Assembly (NCBI GenBank): GCA_003451675.1
Contig: DMCY01000015.1
Span: forward strand, 84,740 to 148,739
Length of the DNA stretch: 64,000 bases
Reading direction: 5' to 3'
Source: Candidatus Atribacteria bacterium
GTDB lineage: Bacteria; Atribacterota; JS1; SB-45; 34-128
In this document: positions 8,623 to 19,217 of the stretch, in pieces
Numbering within the stretch: the first letter of the stretch is position 1
How the letters are laid out: every line of letters starts with the position of its first letter
Notes under the pieces: generated by a model
Told to the model about the DNA's origin: nothing
Seen by the model: the letters and a program-made list of their open reading frames with translations, nothing else
The model's database searches: none
Program-made: the position numbers and the translations under genes

Positions 8623-11600
8623 ATGAGCTTATCGGGAATACTGTCTTTATGGAAGCAATCAAAGGAATTTGAAGAAATAATAAAAATAATAAAAGGAAAG
8701 TTGATTAACAAAATTTTACTTTCCGGCCTGAAGGATAGTGCTCGTTCTTTTTTTATCTCTGCCTTAACCTCACCAGAAGAATTAAAAAAATCTTACCTCA
8801 TTATTACCGATACTCAGGAAGATGCCTTAAAGATATACCAGGATTTAGGTACTTTTTTAAATAAGTCTAAAAACGAGGAAGAGAATATTTTTCTTTTTCC
8901 TTCTTTTGATGTTCTCCCTTATGAAGACATCAGTTCTGATCCCCAGATAATCCAGCAAAGAATTAATATCCTGAAACATCTTTCTACGAACGACCACAAT
9001 AATAAAAAGAGGATTATTTTAATTGCTGATGTTAAAGCCCTCCTGCCCAAATTAGCCTCTCCTCAAAAATTTAAGAAGACGAGTTGGAAATTAAAAGTAG
9101 GAGATGTCCTAAAAAAGGAAGATTTTTTGAAAATTCTATTAGACCAAAATTATCGATCAGTAGAGTTAGTTGAAGAAAAAGGCGAATTTAGCAGCCGGGG
9201 AGGGATTATCGATTTTTTCCCGGTAACCAGCGAAAACCCTCTTCGATTAGAATTGTTCGGAGACCAGATAGAATCGATCAGGTATTTTAATTTGAGCACT
9301 CAAAGGTCGATACTTAAATTGAATGATTATACCCTTCTTCCTTCTCGGGAATTAATTGCCGATGGTTCATCTAATTATAATTACAGCACTATATTTGATT
9401 ATCTTCCCGAGGAACTGATAGTATTGCAAAATGACCCGGAATCAATCAAAGAAAAAGAGGAGGAGTTTCAGGAAGAAGTTGAAGACATTTACCAAAAAAT
9501 ACAGCAAGATAAAAAGGAATTAATCTTCTCACCTTCTTCTTATTTTATCACTAAATCTGAGATATGTGATAAACTAAAATCTAAAAAAATAATTAATTTT
9601 ACCTATCTTCCGGAGGAAAACAAAGAGGGTACTTCCGGTAATCAGGAAGAGAGAAAAGAAGATATCAGAGAATTTACTTTAGAAGGACAGGAAATTAGTT
9701 CTTATTTTGGAAATTTAGATCTATTTGTTAAAGATTTAGAAAAGTGGCAGAAAGAGAAACAATATATTGTTATTCTGGTTAGGAATGAAGGACGGGCCCA
9801 GCGCTTAGGGGAGATATTAGAGGAAAGAGGAGTAGAAAGATTTACTATAGGAAGGATAGAAGAATATGCTCATTTAAAATCAACTATCTTCATTTCTTAT
9901 GGTTACTTAAATTATGGATTCAGACTTCCTGATCTTAAGACAGTTTTTATAACTGACCAGGAAATATTTGGCAAGGAAAGGAATAAAAGATATAAATTAA
10001 CCAGGCGTAAGAGCGAACCCTTTTCTACTATAATGGATATCTCTCCGGGAGATTATGTAGTGCATATTGATCATGGTATAGGCATATATAGAGGGATTGT
10101 AAATTTAACTATTAAAGGAGTAAAACAGGATTATCTTTTAATCGAATACGCGCAAGGAGATAAACTGTATGTCCCGATAGACCAGTTTAATTTAGTTCAT
10201 AAATATATAGGTATTAAAGATAAAACTCCCAAGATTTACCGTTTAGGAGGAGTCTCCTGGGGAAAGGCTAAAGGAAAAGCAAAAAGGTCAATTCAAAAAT
10301 TAGCCCAGGAGCTTTATAATTTATATGTTGCTCGCAAAGAAATCAGGGGTTTTGCTTTTTCTAAAGATAATAACTGGCAGCAAGAGCTGGAGATGTCTTT
10401 TCCTTTTGAAGAGACTTATGATCAATTACAGGCTTTATCCGAGGTTAAAGCTGATATGGAAATAGTCAAACCTATGGAGAGATTAGTTTGCGGAGATGTA
10501 GGTTATGGTAAAACCGAGATAGCCATAAGAGCTGCCTTTAAGGCGGTATTAGACGGAAAACAAGTGGCAATCTTAGCGCCTACCACTATCCTGGTTCAAC
10601 AACATTATGATAATTTTCGGGAAAGGATGAGTTCCTTCCCTATAAATATAGATATGCTCTCCCGTTTTAGAACCAAACAGGAACTGAAAAAAGTAATCGA
10701 AGGCCTGGAAGAAGGGAAGGTAGATATTATTATAGGAACCCATCGGTTAATTCAAAATGACATCAGGTTTAAGGATTTAGGCTTGTTAATCGTGGATGAA
10801 GAGCAGCGTTTCGGAGTCCTTCATAAAGAAAGAATAAAAAAATTAAAAGAAAGTATTGACTCTCTTACCTTGACTGCCACGCCTATCCCCCGTACCCTGC
10901 ATATGTCGCTTATCGGAGTCAGAGATTTAAGCGTAATAAACACTCCTCCTGAAGACAGATTCCCTATCGCTACTTATATATGCAGAAGAGATGATAAAGT
11001 GATTATAGAGGCTATAAGAAGAGAATTAGACAGAGAGGGGCAAATATTCTTCGTCCATAATCGAGTAAGGAGTATCCAGAAAATAGCCCGGGATTTGAAT
11101 CGACTCTTCCCTCAGGCCAGAATCGGAATTGCTCATGGACAGATGGTAGAAGAGCAGCTGGAAGATATAATGATTGATTTTTTAGAAAAGAAATACGATA
11201 TTTTAGTTTGTACTACCATTATAGAGATTGGCCTGGATATTCCTAATGTCAATACGATTATTATTGATGATGCCCATAAATTTGGCTTATCTCAGCTTTA
11301 CCAACTAAGAGGGAGAGTAGGGAGGACTGACCGACGTGCCTATGCTTATTTTCTTTATCCTTCCTATCGCTCTATTTCTGATACTGCAAAAAAAAGATTA
11401 CAGGCTATTAAAGAGTTCAGCGAGTTAGGCTCCGGTTTTAAATTAGCCATGCGAGATTTAGAGATTCGTGGAGCAGGTAATCTATTAGGTAAAGAGCAGC
11501 ACGGTTCTGTAAGCGAGGTTGGATTCAATCTTTATTGCCGCTTATTAGAAGAGGCGATTAAGGAATTACGGGAAGAGGAAGAAGGAAAGGAAAAGAAAAA

Positions 11601-12048
11601 AGATATCACCCCGGTTATCGACATAAAGATAGATGCCTATATTAGCGGAGGTTACATTCCTGATTTAAAACAAAGGGTCTTAATTTATAAGAAATTGGCT
11701 GAGATAAAAGATTTAGAAAGTTTAGAGAGGGCAAAGGAGGAGCTGAGGGACAGATATGGAATTTATCCCCAGGAGGTAAGAAATTTATTAGAGATAATAT
11801 ATCTGAAGATATTTTTAAGAAAGTTAGGTATTAGTTCATTGGTGGTAAAGGAAAACAGGTTAATTCTTAGATATCTGCAGAATGTTAAGATAAAAGCTAA
11901 ATTAAGTAGGCTGCCTTCTTTTTATCAGCAAAGATTAATAAAGGAAGAACATAGATTATCTGGAATTTCTAAAATTGACCTTTCCGGGATTAAATCTGCA
12001 GAAATTTTGAAATTTTTGAAGGAATTTATAATACACTTGGCGAAATAA
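8623..12048 (+). CDS. mfd: Transcription-repair coupling factor Mfd
   Basis: Mfd displaces stalled RNA polymerase and recruits UvrA for nucleotide excision repair. In order it has a UvrB-like N-terminal region (ending with SSRGGIIDFFPVT near 190), the RNA-polymerase-interacting CarD-like domain (PGDYVVHIDHGIGIYRG near 473), a Walker A motif (GDVGYGKTE near 623), and a DEEQRF box near 724. RecG-like motifs (TATPIPRTLHMS, LRGRVGR) and the C-terminal TRCF domain follow. The 1141-residue length is typical. I prefer ATG 8623, seven bases after AAGGA, over TTG 8608, which lies upstream of that site. Confidence 0.97.
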   Translation: MSLSGILSLWKQSKEFEEIIKIIKGKLINKILLSGLKDSARSFFISALTSPEELKKSYLIITDTQEDALKIYQDLGTFLNKSKNEEENIFLFPSFDVLPYEDISSDPQIIQQRINILKHLSTNDHNNKKRIILIADVKALLPKLASPQKFKKTSWKLKVGDVLKKEDFLKILLDQNYRSVELVEEKGEFSSRGGIIDFFPVTSENPLRLELFGDQIESIRYFNLSTQRSILKLNDYTLLPSRELIADGSSNYNYSTIFDYLPEELIVLQNDPESIKEKEEEFQEEVEDIYQKIQQDKKELIFSPSSYFITKSEICDKLKSKKIINFTYLPEENKEGTSGNQEERKEDIREFTLEGQEISSYFGNLDLFVKDLEKWQKEKQYIVILVRNEGRAQRLGEILEERGVERFTIGRIEEYAHLKSTIFISYGYLNYGFRLPDLKTVFITDQEIFGKERNKRYKLTRRKSEPFSTIMDISPGDYVVHIDHGIGIYRGIVNLTIKGVKQDYLLIEYAQGDKLYVPIDQFNLVHKYIGIKDKTPKIYRLGGVSWGKAKGKAKRSIQKLAQELYNLYVARKEIRGFAFSKDNNWQQELEMSFPFEETYDQLQALSEVKADMEIVKPMERLVCGDVGYGKTEIAIRAAFKAVLDGKQVAILAPTTILVQQHYDNFRERMSSFPINIDMLSRFRTKQELKKVIEGLEEGKVDIIIGTHRLIQNDIRFKDLGLLIVDEEQRFGVLHKERIKKLKESIDSLTLTATPIPRTLHMSLIGVRDLSVINTPPEDRFPIATYICRRDDKVIIEAIRRELDREGQIFFVHNRVRSIQKIARDLNRLFPQARIGIAHGQMVEEQLEDIMIDFLEKKYDILVCTTIIEIGLDIPNVNTIIIDDAHKFGLSQLYQLRGRVGRTDRRAYAYFLYPSYRSISDTAKKRLQAIKEFSELGSGFKLAMRDLEIRGAGNLLGKEQHGSVSEVGFNLYCRLLEEAIKELREEEEGKEKKKDITPVIDIKIDAYISGGYIPDLKQRVLIYKKLAEIKDLESLERAKEELRDRYGIYPQEVRNLLEIIYLKIFLRKLGISSLVVKENRLILRYLQNVKIKAKLSRLPSFYQQRLIKEEHRLSGISKIDLSGIKSAEILKFLKEFIIHLAK

Positions 12049-12381
12049 AATTAGTTAGCTAGTTAGCTAGTTACTCAGTTAGTTGGTTACCTGGTTTTAA
12101 ATACAAGAAAAACAAAGGTTATCGGTTTACGGTTCTTGGTTTTCAGTTCAAGATAAAACTAAAAAGTTAGAGCTAAAAGTAAAAAAACATTATTCAAAAC
12201 TTAAAATCTTTTCTATAATTTTGAATTTTAATTTATAGTTTTACGCTTTTAGCCTTACACTTTACACTCTATATTATTCACTAACGACTAATTAATCTTG
12301 TATTTGTATTTTTAACTATCTAACCAAGTAACTAACTAACCAAGTAACTAACTAACCAACTAACCAAATACGGAGGAACAA
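12049..12381. repeat. Word-repeat gap mfd-mazG
   Basis: The GGTTA arm at about 12050-12094 is opposed by a long TAACC arm at about 12315-12368. The middle contains GGTTATCGGTTTACGG-like and GCTTTTAGCC-like words. No gene is seen. Confidence 0.75.
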
Positions 12382-12777
12382 ATGTACGAAAAAGAGAAAG
12401 AACTATTTGCAGAAATGATTAGTATTATTGTTAAATTGAGGGGGCCGAAAGGCTGCCTTTGGGACAGAAAGCAGACCTTAGAATCTCTGGCTCCCAATAT
12501 TTTAGAAGAAGCTGAAGAGGTTTCCCAGGCAGTTAAGTCTAAATGTAAGGATAATCTGTGTGAAGAATTGGGTGACCTGTTGATGGTAATACTTATGGAG
12601 ATTGGAATTGCCCAGGAAAAAGGCTTATTTACTTATTCTGATGTACTGACCGGAGCAATAAAAAAATTCGTCAGGAGGCACCCTCATGTCTTTGGTGATG
12701 TAAAAGTGAACACTCCCGAAGAAGCCTTAGCGATATGGAAAAAGATGAAAAGAAAAGAAAAAGAAGCAAATAATTAA
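12382..12777 (+). CDS. mazG: MazG family nucleotide pyrophosphohydrolase
   Basis: MazG-type enzymes hydrolyse nucleoside triphosphates to monophosphates and pyrophosphate. The 131-residue protein is one domain, against two in Escherichia coli MazG. It has the entry motif LRGPKGCLWDRKQTLESL near residue 18 and the metal-binding EEAEEV...EELGDLL pattern near 45-65. It also has RRHPHVFGDV near 98. GGAGG lies eight bases upstream of the ATG. Its position downstream of mfd parallels yabN after mfd in Bacillus. Confidence 0.93.
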   Translation: MYEKEKELFAEMISIIVKLRGPKGCLWDRKQTLESLAPNILEEAEEVSQAVKSKCKDNLCEELGDLLMVILMEIGIAQEKGLFTYSDVLTGAIKKFVRRHPHVFGDVKVNTPEEALAIWKKMKRKEKEANN

Positions 12778-13208
12778 AAATAATACAATATAGATTAAAA
12801 ATTACATTTAACCTATATAGGATATATGATATAATAAATTGGTTAACTGGTTAACCGTTAATTAGTTACTTGGTTACCTGGTTAAATAGTTAAAAATACA
12901 TGATAAGTGATGAGTAATGTGTGACAATTAAATAGTTGCAAGTTTAAAAAGCATTTATTTATAGTGAACTGATAACTGAAAACTTAAAGCGAAAAGCGAA
13001 AAACCATAATTCAAAATTCAAAACTTTTTCTTCAATTTTAGATTTTAAGTTTTGGTTTTGCGTTTTTAGTTTTACACTTTACGCTCTAATATTATTCACT
13101 AACGACTAATTTAATCGGTCAATTAATGAATTAATTTTAATCTTTATCTTAATTGGTGAATTAATATAATTGGTCAATCGGCCAATTGGCAAATCGGGGA
13201 ATTGTTTC
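12778..13208. repeat. Word-repeat gap mazG-tamB
   Basis: No gene is seen. GGTTA words run over about 12839-12892, a segment near 12985-13030 is an inverse copy of one near 8463-8508, and AATTGGTCAATCGGCC words reach the tamB start. An upstream in-frame extension of tamB into these words (TTG at 13170) is judged spurious. Confidence 0.7.
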
Positions 13209-16200
13209 ATGTCTGATAAGAAATCAAAAAAATCCTTTCCAAAAATAATATTAATTACTCTGATTCTCGTTGTTCTAATTACCGGAGGCTATTTTGCTGT
13301 TCGGAGTAATCAAGCTAAAAATGAGCTGAAAAGTCAGATCATTTCTACGATAGAAAATGCCATTGATCGGGGAATTTATATTGGTAAAGTTAAAAATTAC
13401 TCTCTTAGTTCTATAACTTTATCTAATTTTAAGGTATTCAAAGACAGTTCATTAAAAGATGAAGATTTATTTTTTGAAGCAGAAGAAATAATTGTCAATT
13501 ATGATCTGGATATTCTCTCTGCTTTAAAAAGGAAAGCAGCTTTGAATATTAAAGATATCACCCTGGTTAAACCCCGGGTGACTTTGATTAGAAACAGTCA
13601 GGGGATTTTTGATTTTATAGAAAAATTTAATTTTGGTAAGAATGATTTTTCCAATTCCTTTTTAGTTAAAAGAATAAATATTGAGAATGGAAATTTATCT
13701 TACAAAGACTATCGAGTAACTAAAGAAGAAAGCCTCTTAACCAAAGTAAAATCTTTAAATGGTTATTTTTATCTGGGAAATTTACCCAAAGTTGAATTTG
13801 ATTGTTCAGGTTTAAGGGAAGAAGACAATGCTCCTCTTGCCCTAAAGGGATATTTCTTTGCTGATAGAGCAGATTATTCCCTCGATTTTACTTTTAAAGA
13901 TGCTGATGTTACTCATTTTCAATATTATTTTGCGGAAACCAAGCCCTTCAATTTAAAAAGGGGGTTGTTTAATTTAAGTCTCCACCTGGCCAATGATTCA
14001 GATACTACTAAAGGAGAAACTATCTGGTATGGCCAGGTCTCCGCAAGAGATGTTGATCTATCTCCGGATTTTTTGGACGGCATAGAACTCAAACAAGCTG
14101 AGGGTTCAGCGACCTTTGATTCCAAAGAAACCATAATAGAAAAGGTAACCGCACTTTATAAGAATTCCCCCTTTACCCTAACCGGCAATCTCACTTATAT
14201 TGATAAGTTTAATTACAATATAAGGGTTAAATCAGATGATTTTAAATTAAGCGACCTGGAAGAGGGGCTAAAAGAATATATATCTCTGTCTCAGGAGTTT
14301 CAAGCTAAGGGAAACTCTAATCTATCATTTGAAGTAAGTGGTTCAGAAGATATTTTTCAGATGCAGGGTGAATTGTTAACCGAACAAGGGGAGATTCAAG
14401 GATATGATTTTTCCCATCTAAAGACAGAATTTTATTATGACCAGGATGGTTTTTATTTTAAAAATTTGAAAGCAGGGGTTGGAGAAGGCATTATTGAGGG
14501 CACAGGTAGAATTAATCTGAAAAGTGAACTGCCCGAATACAATCTTTTATTTAACCTGGCACAGGTAGACGTAGAAAGTGATTTTCTAAAATCTTTCCAT
14601 CTGGATTATCTAAAGAGGGGATTATTATCGGGAAAAGTTGAGATTAGAGGGATTGCTGCTCAAGGCGAGAAAGTGAATCTTTCTACTGAGGCAAAGATTA
14701 AAAACGAAGCAGGAATTCTTTCTCTAAAAGCAGAAGGAATAATCGCTGAAAATAATTATATGAATTTGAAAGTAAATACTAGCGGAATTAAGTTGGAAGA
14801 GCTGGGAGAATTCTTAAATTATCAAGAGATTAAAGGATTGGCCAGTTTTAATGGTGAGTTGAGCGGTCTGCCCGATAATTTAAAGATTAAAGGTAAAATC
14901 GAAGCAGAAAAAGGACAGATATCTGAATTACCTTTTAATTATCTGGAAGGGAAGATAGATTATCAGAACAATAGTTTAAAGCTGGAAGAGCTTGTTTTTA
15001 AAAATGAAGGTATTATCTTTAAGAGCAAAGGAAATATTGATTTTTCTGAGAAAAATGATATTGAGACGAGCCTTGCCTTCAAGGTGGAACAGGCAGACAT
15101 AAACTATCTGGCAAAGCTTTTTAATTATGATTTGCCCCTATCCGGTTTGGCTCAAGGAGAAATTATCATTGAAGGCATTTGGCCTAAATTAAATGCACAC
15201 GGTAATTTAGGGTTAAAAGATATTAATTTAGTTAGCCTTAAAGCAGAATCCGGGAATCTCATCTTTGTTTTAGAGGATGATAAGATAGGAATTGACAGTA
15301 TGGTTTTGAATTTAGGGAAAAACCAGCTCTATACCCAGGGAGAAATAAATTTAGAAGAAGATTTCCCCCTAAACTTGAGAGTTAATTTCCTAAATCAAGA
15401 TATTTCATCTTTAATATCAAATTTTGTAGAATCAGATTTAATAAGTAAATTTAGAGGGCAGGCCACAGGCTCTCTGGAGATAAAAGGTAATTATGCTTCT
15501 CCTGACCTATATCTATCTGCCTTGATTAATGATGCCCAGTTAGAAGGAGTAGCTTTAAACTCCATAGAAGTAAAATTAGAAAAAATTGGTTCTATGGTAA
15601 GGATTAATCAGCTAAAACTGAGTCAGAGAAAAGGGGAGCTTACAGCGGGGGGATGGATTAATCTTGATGAGGATAATAAAAATATAGATATTCACCTCTC
15701 AGCAGATAATGTGGATATGAGCCAATTGTCTAATCTTTTTGGTATAGAAGATAAAATTGAAGGTATGATGAACTTTAAGGCGGAGGTCACGGGAGATATC
15801 AACTCACCCGATATATCTTTCTCGGCAAAGGTTGAAAAGGGGAGATTCCAGGATTTTATTTTTGATAATCTTACCTTTGAAGCTCTATACAACCAGGATA
15901 TTTTAGAGGTTAAACAATTTGCAATGGATAAAGGAGGTCATCAAATAAAAGGAAAGGGCAAGATACCTTATGAGTTTTCTTTTATGGGAAGAGAAAAAGT
16001 TACCCCAAGCTTAGCCGATATTCCCATAGATTTCATCCTTACTTTAGAAAATACTGATTTAAGTTTTATTAGTATGTTCTTCAAGGAAGAAATTAAACAA
16101 CTCCAGGGCTTAACTAATGCCGAATTAGAAGTTTCTGGCACTTTAAACCAACCGATTTTGAATGGACATATCACCCTTGCAGGCGGCGAAATAGAACTTT

Positions 16201-17345
16201 ACCAATTTCCAGCTAAAATAAATGGCCTAAATGTCTCACTCCAATTAGAAGATAATTTAGTTAAAATAAAAGATATGAATTTTCAGATTGACCGATATAG
16301 GATGTATACTTCCGGAGAATTTGCTTTGAAAAACTTGCAACCTCAGGATTTAAGTATTAATATATGGAGTGATAAGGAGGAAATTCTATACCAGGATATT
16401 TTCAAGGCTCAGGCTGATTTAAAAGCAAAGGTGACTGGCCAGTTTACTTCTCCTCATATAGAAGGAATTTTAACTCTTTCTCAGGCAGAACTGAACTGGA
16501 AAGATAATAATAAAGATATCTCTTTGAATCCATCTGCGCTTTTATCTAAATTAATTAACCTTAAAGGAGATATCGATCTTGAGGTGAAAATTCTAAATGA
16601 TTTTATGGCTAAAACTAATGATTTTAATTTGAAATTAGCGGGAAGCGTAAAAGTTCAGGGAGCTCTATCTGCTCCCAAATTGAACGGGGGATTACAGATT
16701 AAACAGGGCTATGCCACTTTTTTAGATAAGAGGTTCAGGGTATCTGATGGTAAAATAATATTTGTTGATTCTATAGGGAAAGATATGATTTTAGATCTAA
16801 GAGCAAAGACTGAAATTGATGACATAGATGTTTTTTTAAATGTGAGCGGGATTCTTGCTCAACCAACGATTACCCTTAGTTCCTCTCCTACCTTAACTGA
16901 AAGTGAAATAATTTCTCTTTTAATGTTTAATAAAAACTATGCCGGATTGACCGAGGGAGAAATGGAAACAATTTTAAAAGAAGAAATGGTTAATTTAATA
17001 GCCCAGGGGTTGAGCATAAGATTTTTAAACCAGATAGAAGATGAAATTGCTAATTCCTTAGGTTTAGATGAATTTAAAATTGAAACAATCTTTAAAAAGG
17101 AAGAGGGTTCTGATTTAGTTTTTTTCCCTGGCTTTACCTTAGAAACCTTAGCCTTTAAAATAGGAAAGTATTTTTCAGAAAATTTTTATTTATCTTATTC
17201 TGCGCCTTTATTTGAAATGGAAATAGGTGACCTGGAATTGGAATATAAGCTTGAAAATGACTTAACTTTAAGTACTCAAATAGGTTCAGTAGGTTCGCAA
17301 GATGGTGAATTTGAATTAAAATTTGAATTACAATATGAATTTTAA
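13209..17345 (+). CDS. tamB: TamB-like translocation and assembly module protein (DUF490)
   Basis: TamB-type proteins span the periplasm and help in outer-membrane assembly and lipid transport. Residues about 9-30 (FPKIILITLILVVLITGGYF) are a signal anchor. About 1000 residues of repetitive beta-rich AsmA/TamB-like sequence follow, and the C-terminal DUF490 region has VSGILAQPTITLSSSPTLTE and SEIISLLMF. It ends in Phe (LQYEF). The length of 1378 residues is typical. ATG 13209 is chosen over TTG 13170, because the extra residues are encoded by intergenic word repeat. bamA follows after a REP palindrome. Confidence 0.9.
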   Translation: MSDKKSKKSFPKIILITLILVVLITGGYFAVRSNQAKNELKSQIISTIENAIDRGIYIGKVKNYSLSSITLSNFKVFKDSSLKDEDLFFEAEEIIVNYDLDILSALKRKAALNIKDITLVKPRVTLIRNSQGIFDFIEKFNFGKNDFSNSFLVKRINIENGNLSYKDYRVTKEESLLTKVKSLNGYFYLGNLPKVEFDCSGLREEDNAPLALKGYFFADRADYSLDFTFKDADVTHFQYYFAETKPFNLKRGLFNLSLHLANDSDTTKGETIWYGQVSARDVDLSPDFLDGIELKQAEGSATFDSKETIIEKVTALYKNSPFTLTGNLTYIDKFNYNIRVKSDDFKLSDLEEGLKEYISLSQEFQAKGNSNLSFEVSGSEDIFQMQGELLTEQGEIQGYDFSHLKTEFYYDQDGFYFKNLKAGVGEGIIEGTGRINLKSELPEYNLLFNLAQVDVESDFLKSFHLDYLKRGLLSGKVEIRGIAAQGEKVNLSTEAKIKNEAGILSLKAEGIIAENNYMNLKVNTSGIKLEELGEFLNYQEIKGLASFNGELSGLPDNLKIKGKIEAEKGQISELPFNYLEGKIDYQNNSLKLEELVFKNEGIIFKSKGNIDFSEKNDIETSLAFKVEQADINYLAKLFNYDLPLSGLAQGEIIIEGIWPKLNAHGNLGLKDINLVSLKAESGNLIFVLEDDKIGIDSMVLNLGKNQLYTQGEINLEEDFPLNLRVNFLNQDISSLISNFVESDLISKFRGQATGSLEIKGNYASPDLYLSALINDAQLEGVALNSIEVKLEKIGSMVRINQLKLSQRKGELTAGGWINLDEDNKNIDIHLSADNVDMSQLSNLFGIEDKIEGMMNFKAEVTGDINSPDISFSAKVEKGRFQDFIFDNLTFEALYNQDILEVKQFAMDKGGHQIKGKGKIPYEFSFMGREKVTPSLADIPIDFILTLENTDLSFISMFFKEEIKQLQGLTNAELEVSGTLNQPILNGHITLAGGEIELYQFPAKINGLNVSLQLEDNLVKIKDMNFQIDRYRMYTSGEFALKNLQPQDLSINIWSDKEEILYQDIFKAQADLKAKVTGQFTSPHIEGILTLSQAELNWKDNNKDISLNPSALLSKLINLKGDIDLEVKILNDFMAKTNDFNLKLAGSVKVQGALSAPKLNGGLQIKQGYATFLDKRFRVSDGKIIFVDSIGKDMILDLRAKTEIDDIDVFLNVSGILAQPTITLSSSPTLTESEIISLLMFNKNYAGLTEGEMETILKEEMVNLIAQGLSIRFLNQIEDEIANSLGLDEFKIETIFKKEEGSDLVFFPGFTLETLAFKIGKYFSENFYLSYSAPLFEMEIGDLELEYKLENDLTLSTQIGSVGSQDGEFELKFELQYEF

Positions 17346-17360
17346 TAAAAATGTAAAAAT

Positions 17361-17443
17361 GGGGTCAGGTCTCAACATTTGACATAACTTACACCTAAAT
17401 AAGACAGCAAAAAATGTTATGTCAAATGTTGAGACCTGACCCC
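17361..17443. repeat. GGGGTCAGGTC REP palindrome between tamB and bamA
   Basis: A 28-bp perfect inverted repeat (17361-17388 with 17416-17443) encloses 27 bases. The outer arms match, with a short difference (CTCAACA against CTTCACA), the inverted repeats that flank the REP-associated transposase at 60701-61739. It is probably a non-autonomous copy mobilised by such a transposase. Confidence 0.9.
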
Positions 17444-17465
17444 CAATCAAGGGGAGGAATAAAAA

Positions 17466-19217
17466 GTGAGGAAGAATAAATGGAGCAAGATACTCATATT
17501 TGGAATTTTAGCTTTAATATTTGTTTTGAGCAGTTTAAGCGTAGTTCAGGCACAGGCAAACAATCAAGGAAAGATAACTGCTATAGTGGTCCAGGGGAAT
17601 GAAAATATTTCTAAGGATTTAATAATTTCCCAAATTGCCTCTAACCTGGGAGATGTATTTTCCAAAGAAAATATAGAAAGAGATCTAAAAGCAGTATATG
17701 ATCTGGGTTATTTTAAAGATGTTAAAATAAAATTAGAATCATTCAGAGACGGCTACAAAGTAGTTTTTGAAGTAATAGAGAACTTGCCTATAAAAGAGAT
17801 CAATATTGAAGGTAATACCGTAGTCTCCGTAGAAGAGATGCGAGAAGTAATGGTTTTGCAAGAAGGGCAAATTTTTTGCCAGAAGATACTAAAAAACGAC
17901 CTTGATCGTATTTCTCAACTATATAAAGACCGTGGGTATCTTTTAATTAATATTAAAGATATTAATTTTGATGAAGAAGGAAAATTATGGATAAACATTT
18001 CCGAAGGCCGACTGGAAAAGATAGTAATTGAAGGTAATGACAAGACCAAAGAAAAAGTAATTACCAGAGAAATTGATATTGAGCCCGGTGACCTCTTCAA
18101 TTTTGAGAAAGTAAAAAAATCCCTGCAGAAAATTTATAACTTAGGATTCTTCGAAGATGTAAGTATGAAATTGGAACCGGGTGCCGAAGAAGATTCAATA
18201 GTTTTAGTTGTAAAAGTAATTGAGAAAAATACAGGGAAATTTGGTATTGGAGCAGGATATAACTCCGAAGAGGGGCTTATGGGATTTACTAGTTACGAGG
18301 AGAATAATCTTTTTGGAGGAGGACAGAAAGTACAAGCCAAAATAGAACTGGGAGGAAGGACTACTTATAAACTTTCTTTCCTTGAACCCTGGTTAGCTGA
18401 CACGCCTACTTCCTTCGGTTTTGAAGTATATGATACTATAAATCACAAAGAAGACAAGGAAGAAGAAGTGATTCTTGCTGAATATGATGAAGAAAGACTG
18501 GGAGGAAGGCTTATTTTCGGAAGGAAGGTAAGCGATGCAGTTAAATTAGGATTGGAATTAAAGAGCGAGAGAGTAACCTATGATCTAGTTTCCGGAACCC
18601 TACCCGAAGATACTAATGAAGGGTTAACTAATAGCTTTGTACCTACTTTTTCTTATGATACTCGTGATAATGTATTTGAACCTACTTCCGGTTGGTATCA
18701 TAGTTTTTCTTTAGAAAAAGCGGGAGGATTTTTAGGAGGAGATTATAACTTTACCAAATACAATTTAACTCTTAGAGCATATATTTCTACTAAGTTTATT
18801 GGAGACGTAGTCGATATCGGCAGTGTTAAAAAGATAACCGATAATTTAAGCAAGGGGGTATTAGCTCTCCGGGCTATGGGTGGTATGGCGGATACTGATT
18901 TACCTTCTTTTGCAGCATATCAAGTAGGAGGAATGAATACTTTAAGAGGTTATGATTTAGGTGAATTTTCCGGAGATAAGTCTTTGGTATTTAATGCGGA
19001 GTACAGATTTCCTTTAGCTGAAAATTTCCAGGCAGTGCTTTTTGCAGATTGGGGTCAAGCCTGGGAGATCGAACAAAGCATTAATTTAGAAGATTTAAAA
19101 TTTGGCAGGGGAGTAGGTATCCGTTTTGATACTCCTCTTGGGCCAATTAGATTAGACTATGGAATCAATGAAGAAGGAGAAGGCGAAACTTACTTTAGTA
19201 TGGGGCATACTTTTTAA
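17466..19217 (+). CDS. bamA: Outer membrane assembly factor BamA (Omp85)
   Basis: BamA inserts beta-barrel proteins into the outer membrane. Residues 1-30 are a signal peptide ending in VVQAQA. About three POTRA domains follow (near 37-105, 106-180 and 181-257), fewer than the five of proteobacterial BamA. The Omp85 barrel starts near 260 (GKFGIGAGYNSEEG) and includes the lid-loop motif GGMNTLRGYD. The protein ends in SMGHTF, with the terminal aromatic residue expected of BAM substrates. The start is GTG with GGGGAGG nine bases upstream. The neighbours are tamB and the Skp-like gene. Confidence 0.95.
   Translation: MRKNKWSKILIFGILALIFVLSSLSVVQAQANNQGKITAIVVQGNENISKDLIISQIASNLGDVFSKENIERDLKAVYDLGYFKDVKIKLESFRDGYKVVFEVIENLPIKEINIEGNTVVSVEEMREVMVLQEGQIFCQKILKNDLDRISQLYKDRGYLLINIKDINFDEEGKLWINISEGRLEKIVIEGNDKTKEKVITREIDIEPGDLFNFEKVKKSLQKIYNLGFFEDVSMKLEPGAEEDSIVLVVKVIEKNTGKFGIGAGYNSEEGLMGFTSYEENNLFGGGQKVQAKIELGGRTTYKLSFLEPWLADTPTSFGFEVYDTINHKEDKEEEVILAEYDEERLGGRLIFGRKVSDAVKLGLELKSERVTYDLVSGTLPEDTNEGLTNSFVPTFSYDTRDNVFEPTSGWYHSFSLEKAGGFLGGDYNFTKYNLTLRAYISTKFIGDVVDIGSVKKITDNLSKGVLALRAMGGMADTDLPSFAAYQVGGMNTLRGYDLGEFSGDKSLVFNAEYRFPLAENFQAVLFADWGQAWEIEQSINLEDLKFGRGVGIRFDTPLGPIRLDYGINEEGEGETYFSMGHTF

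Noticed and set aside
13170..13208. N-terminal extension of the TamB-like protein
   Set aside because: The extra 13 residues are encoded by AATTGG word repeat, and a signal anchor starts properly at ATG 13209.
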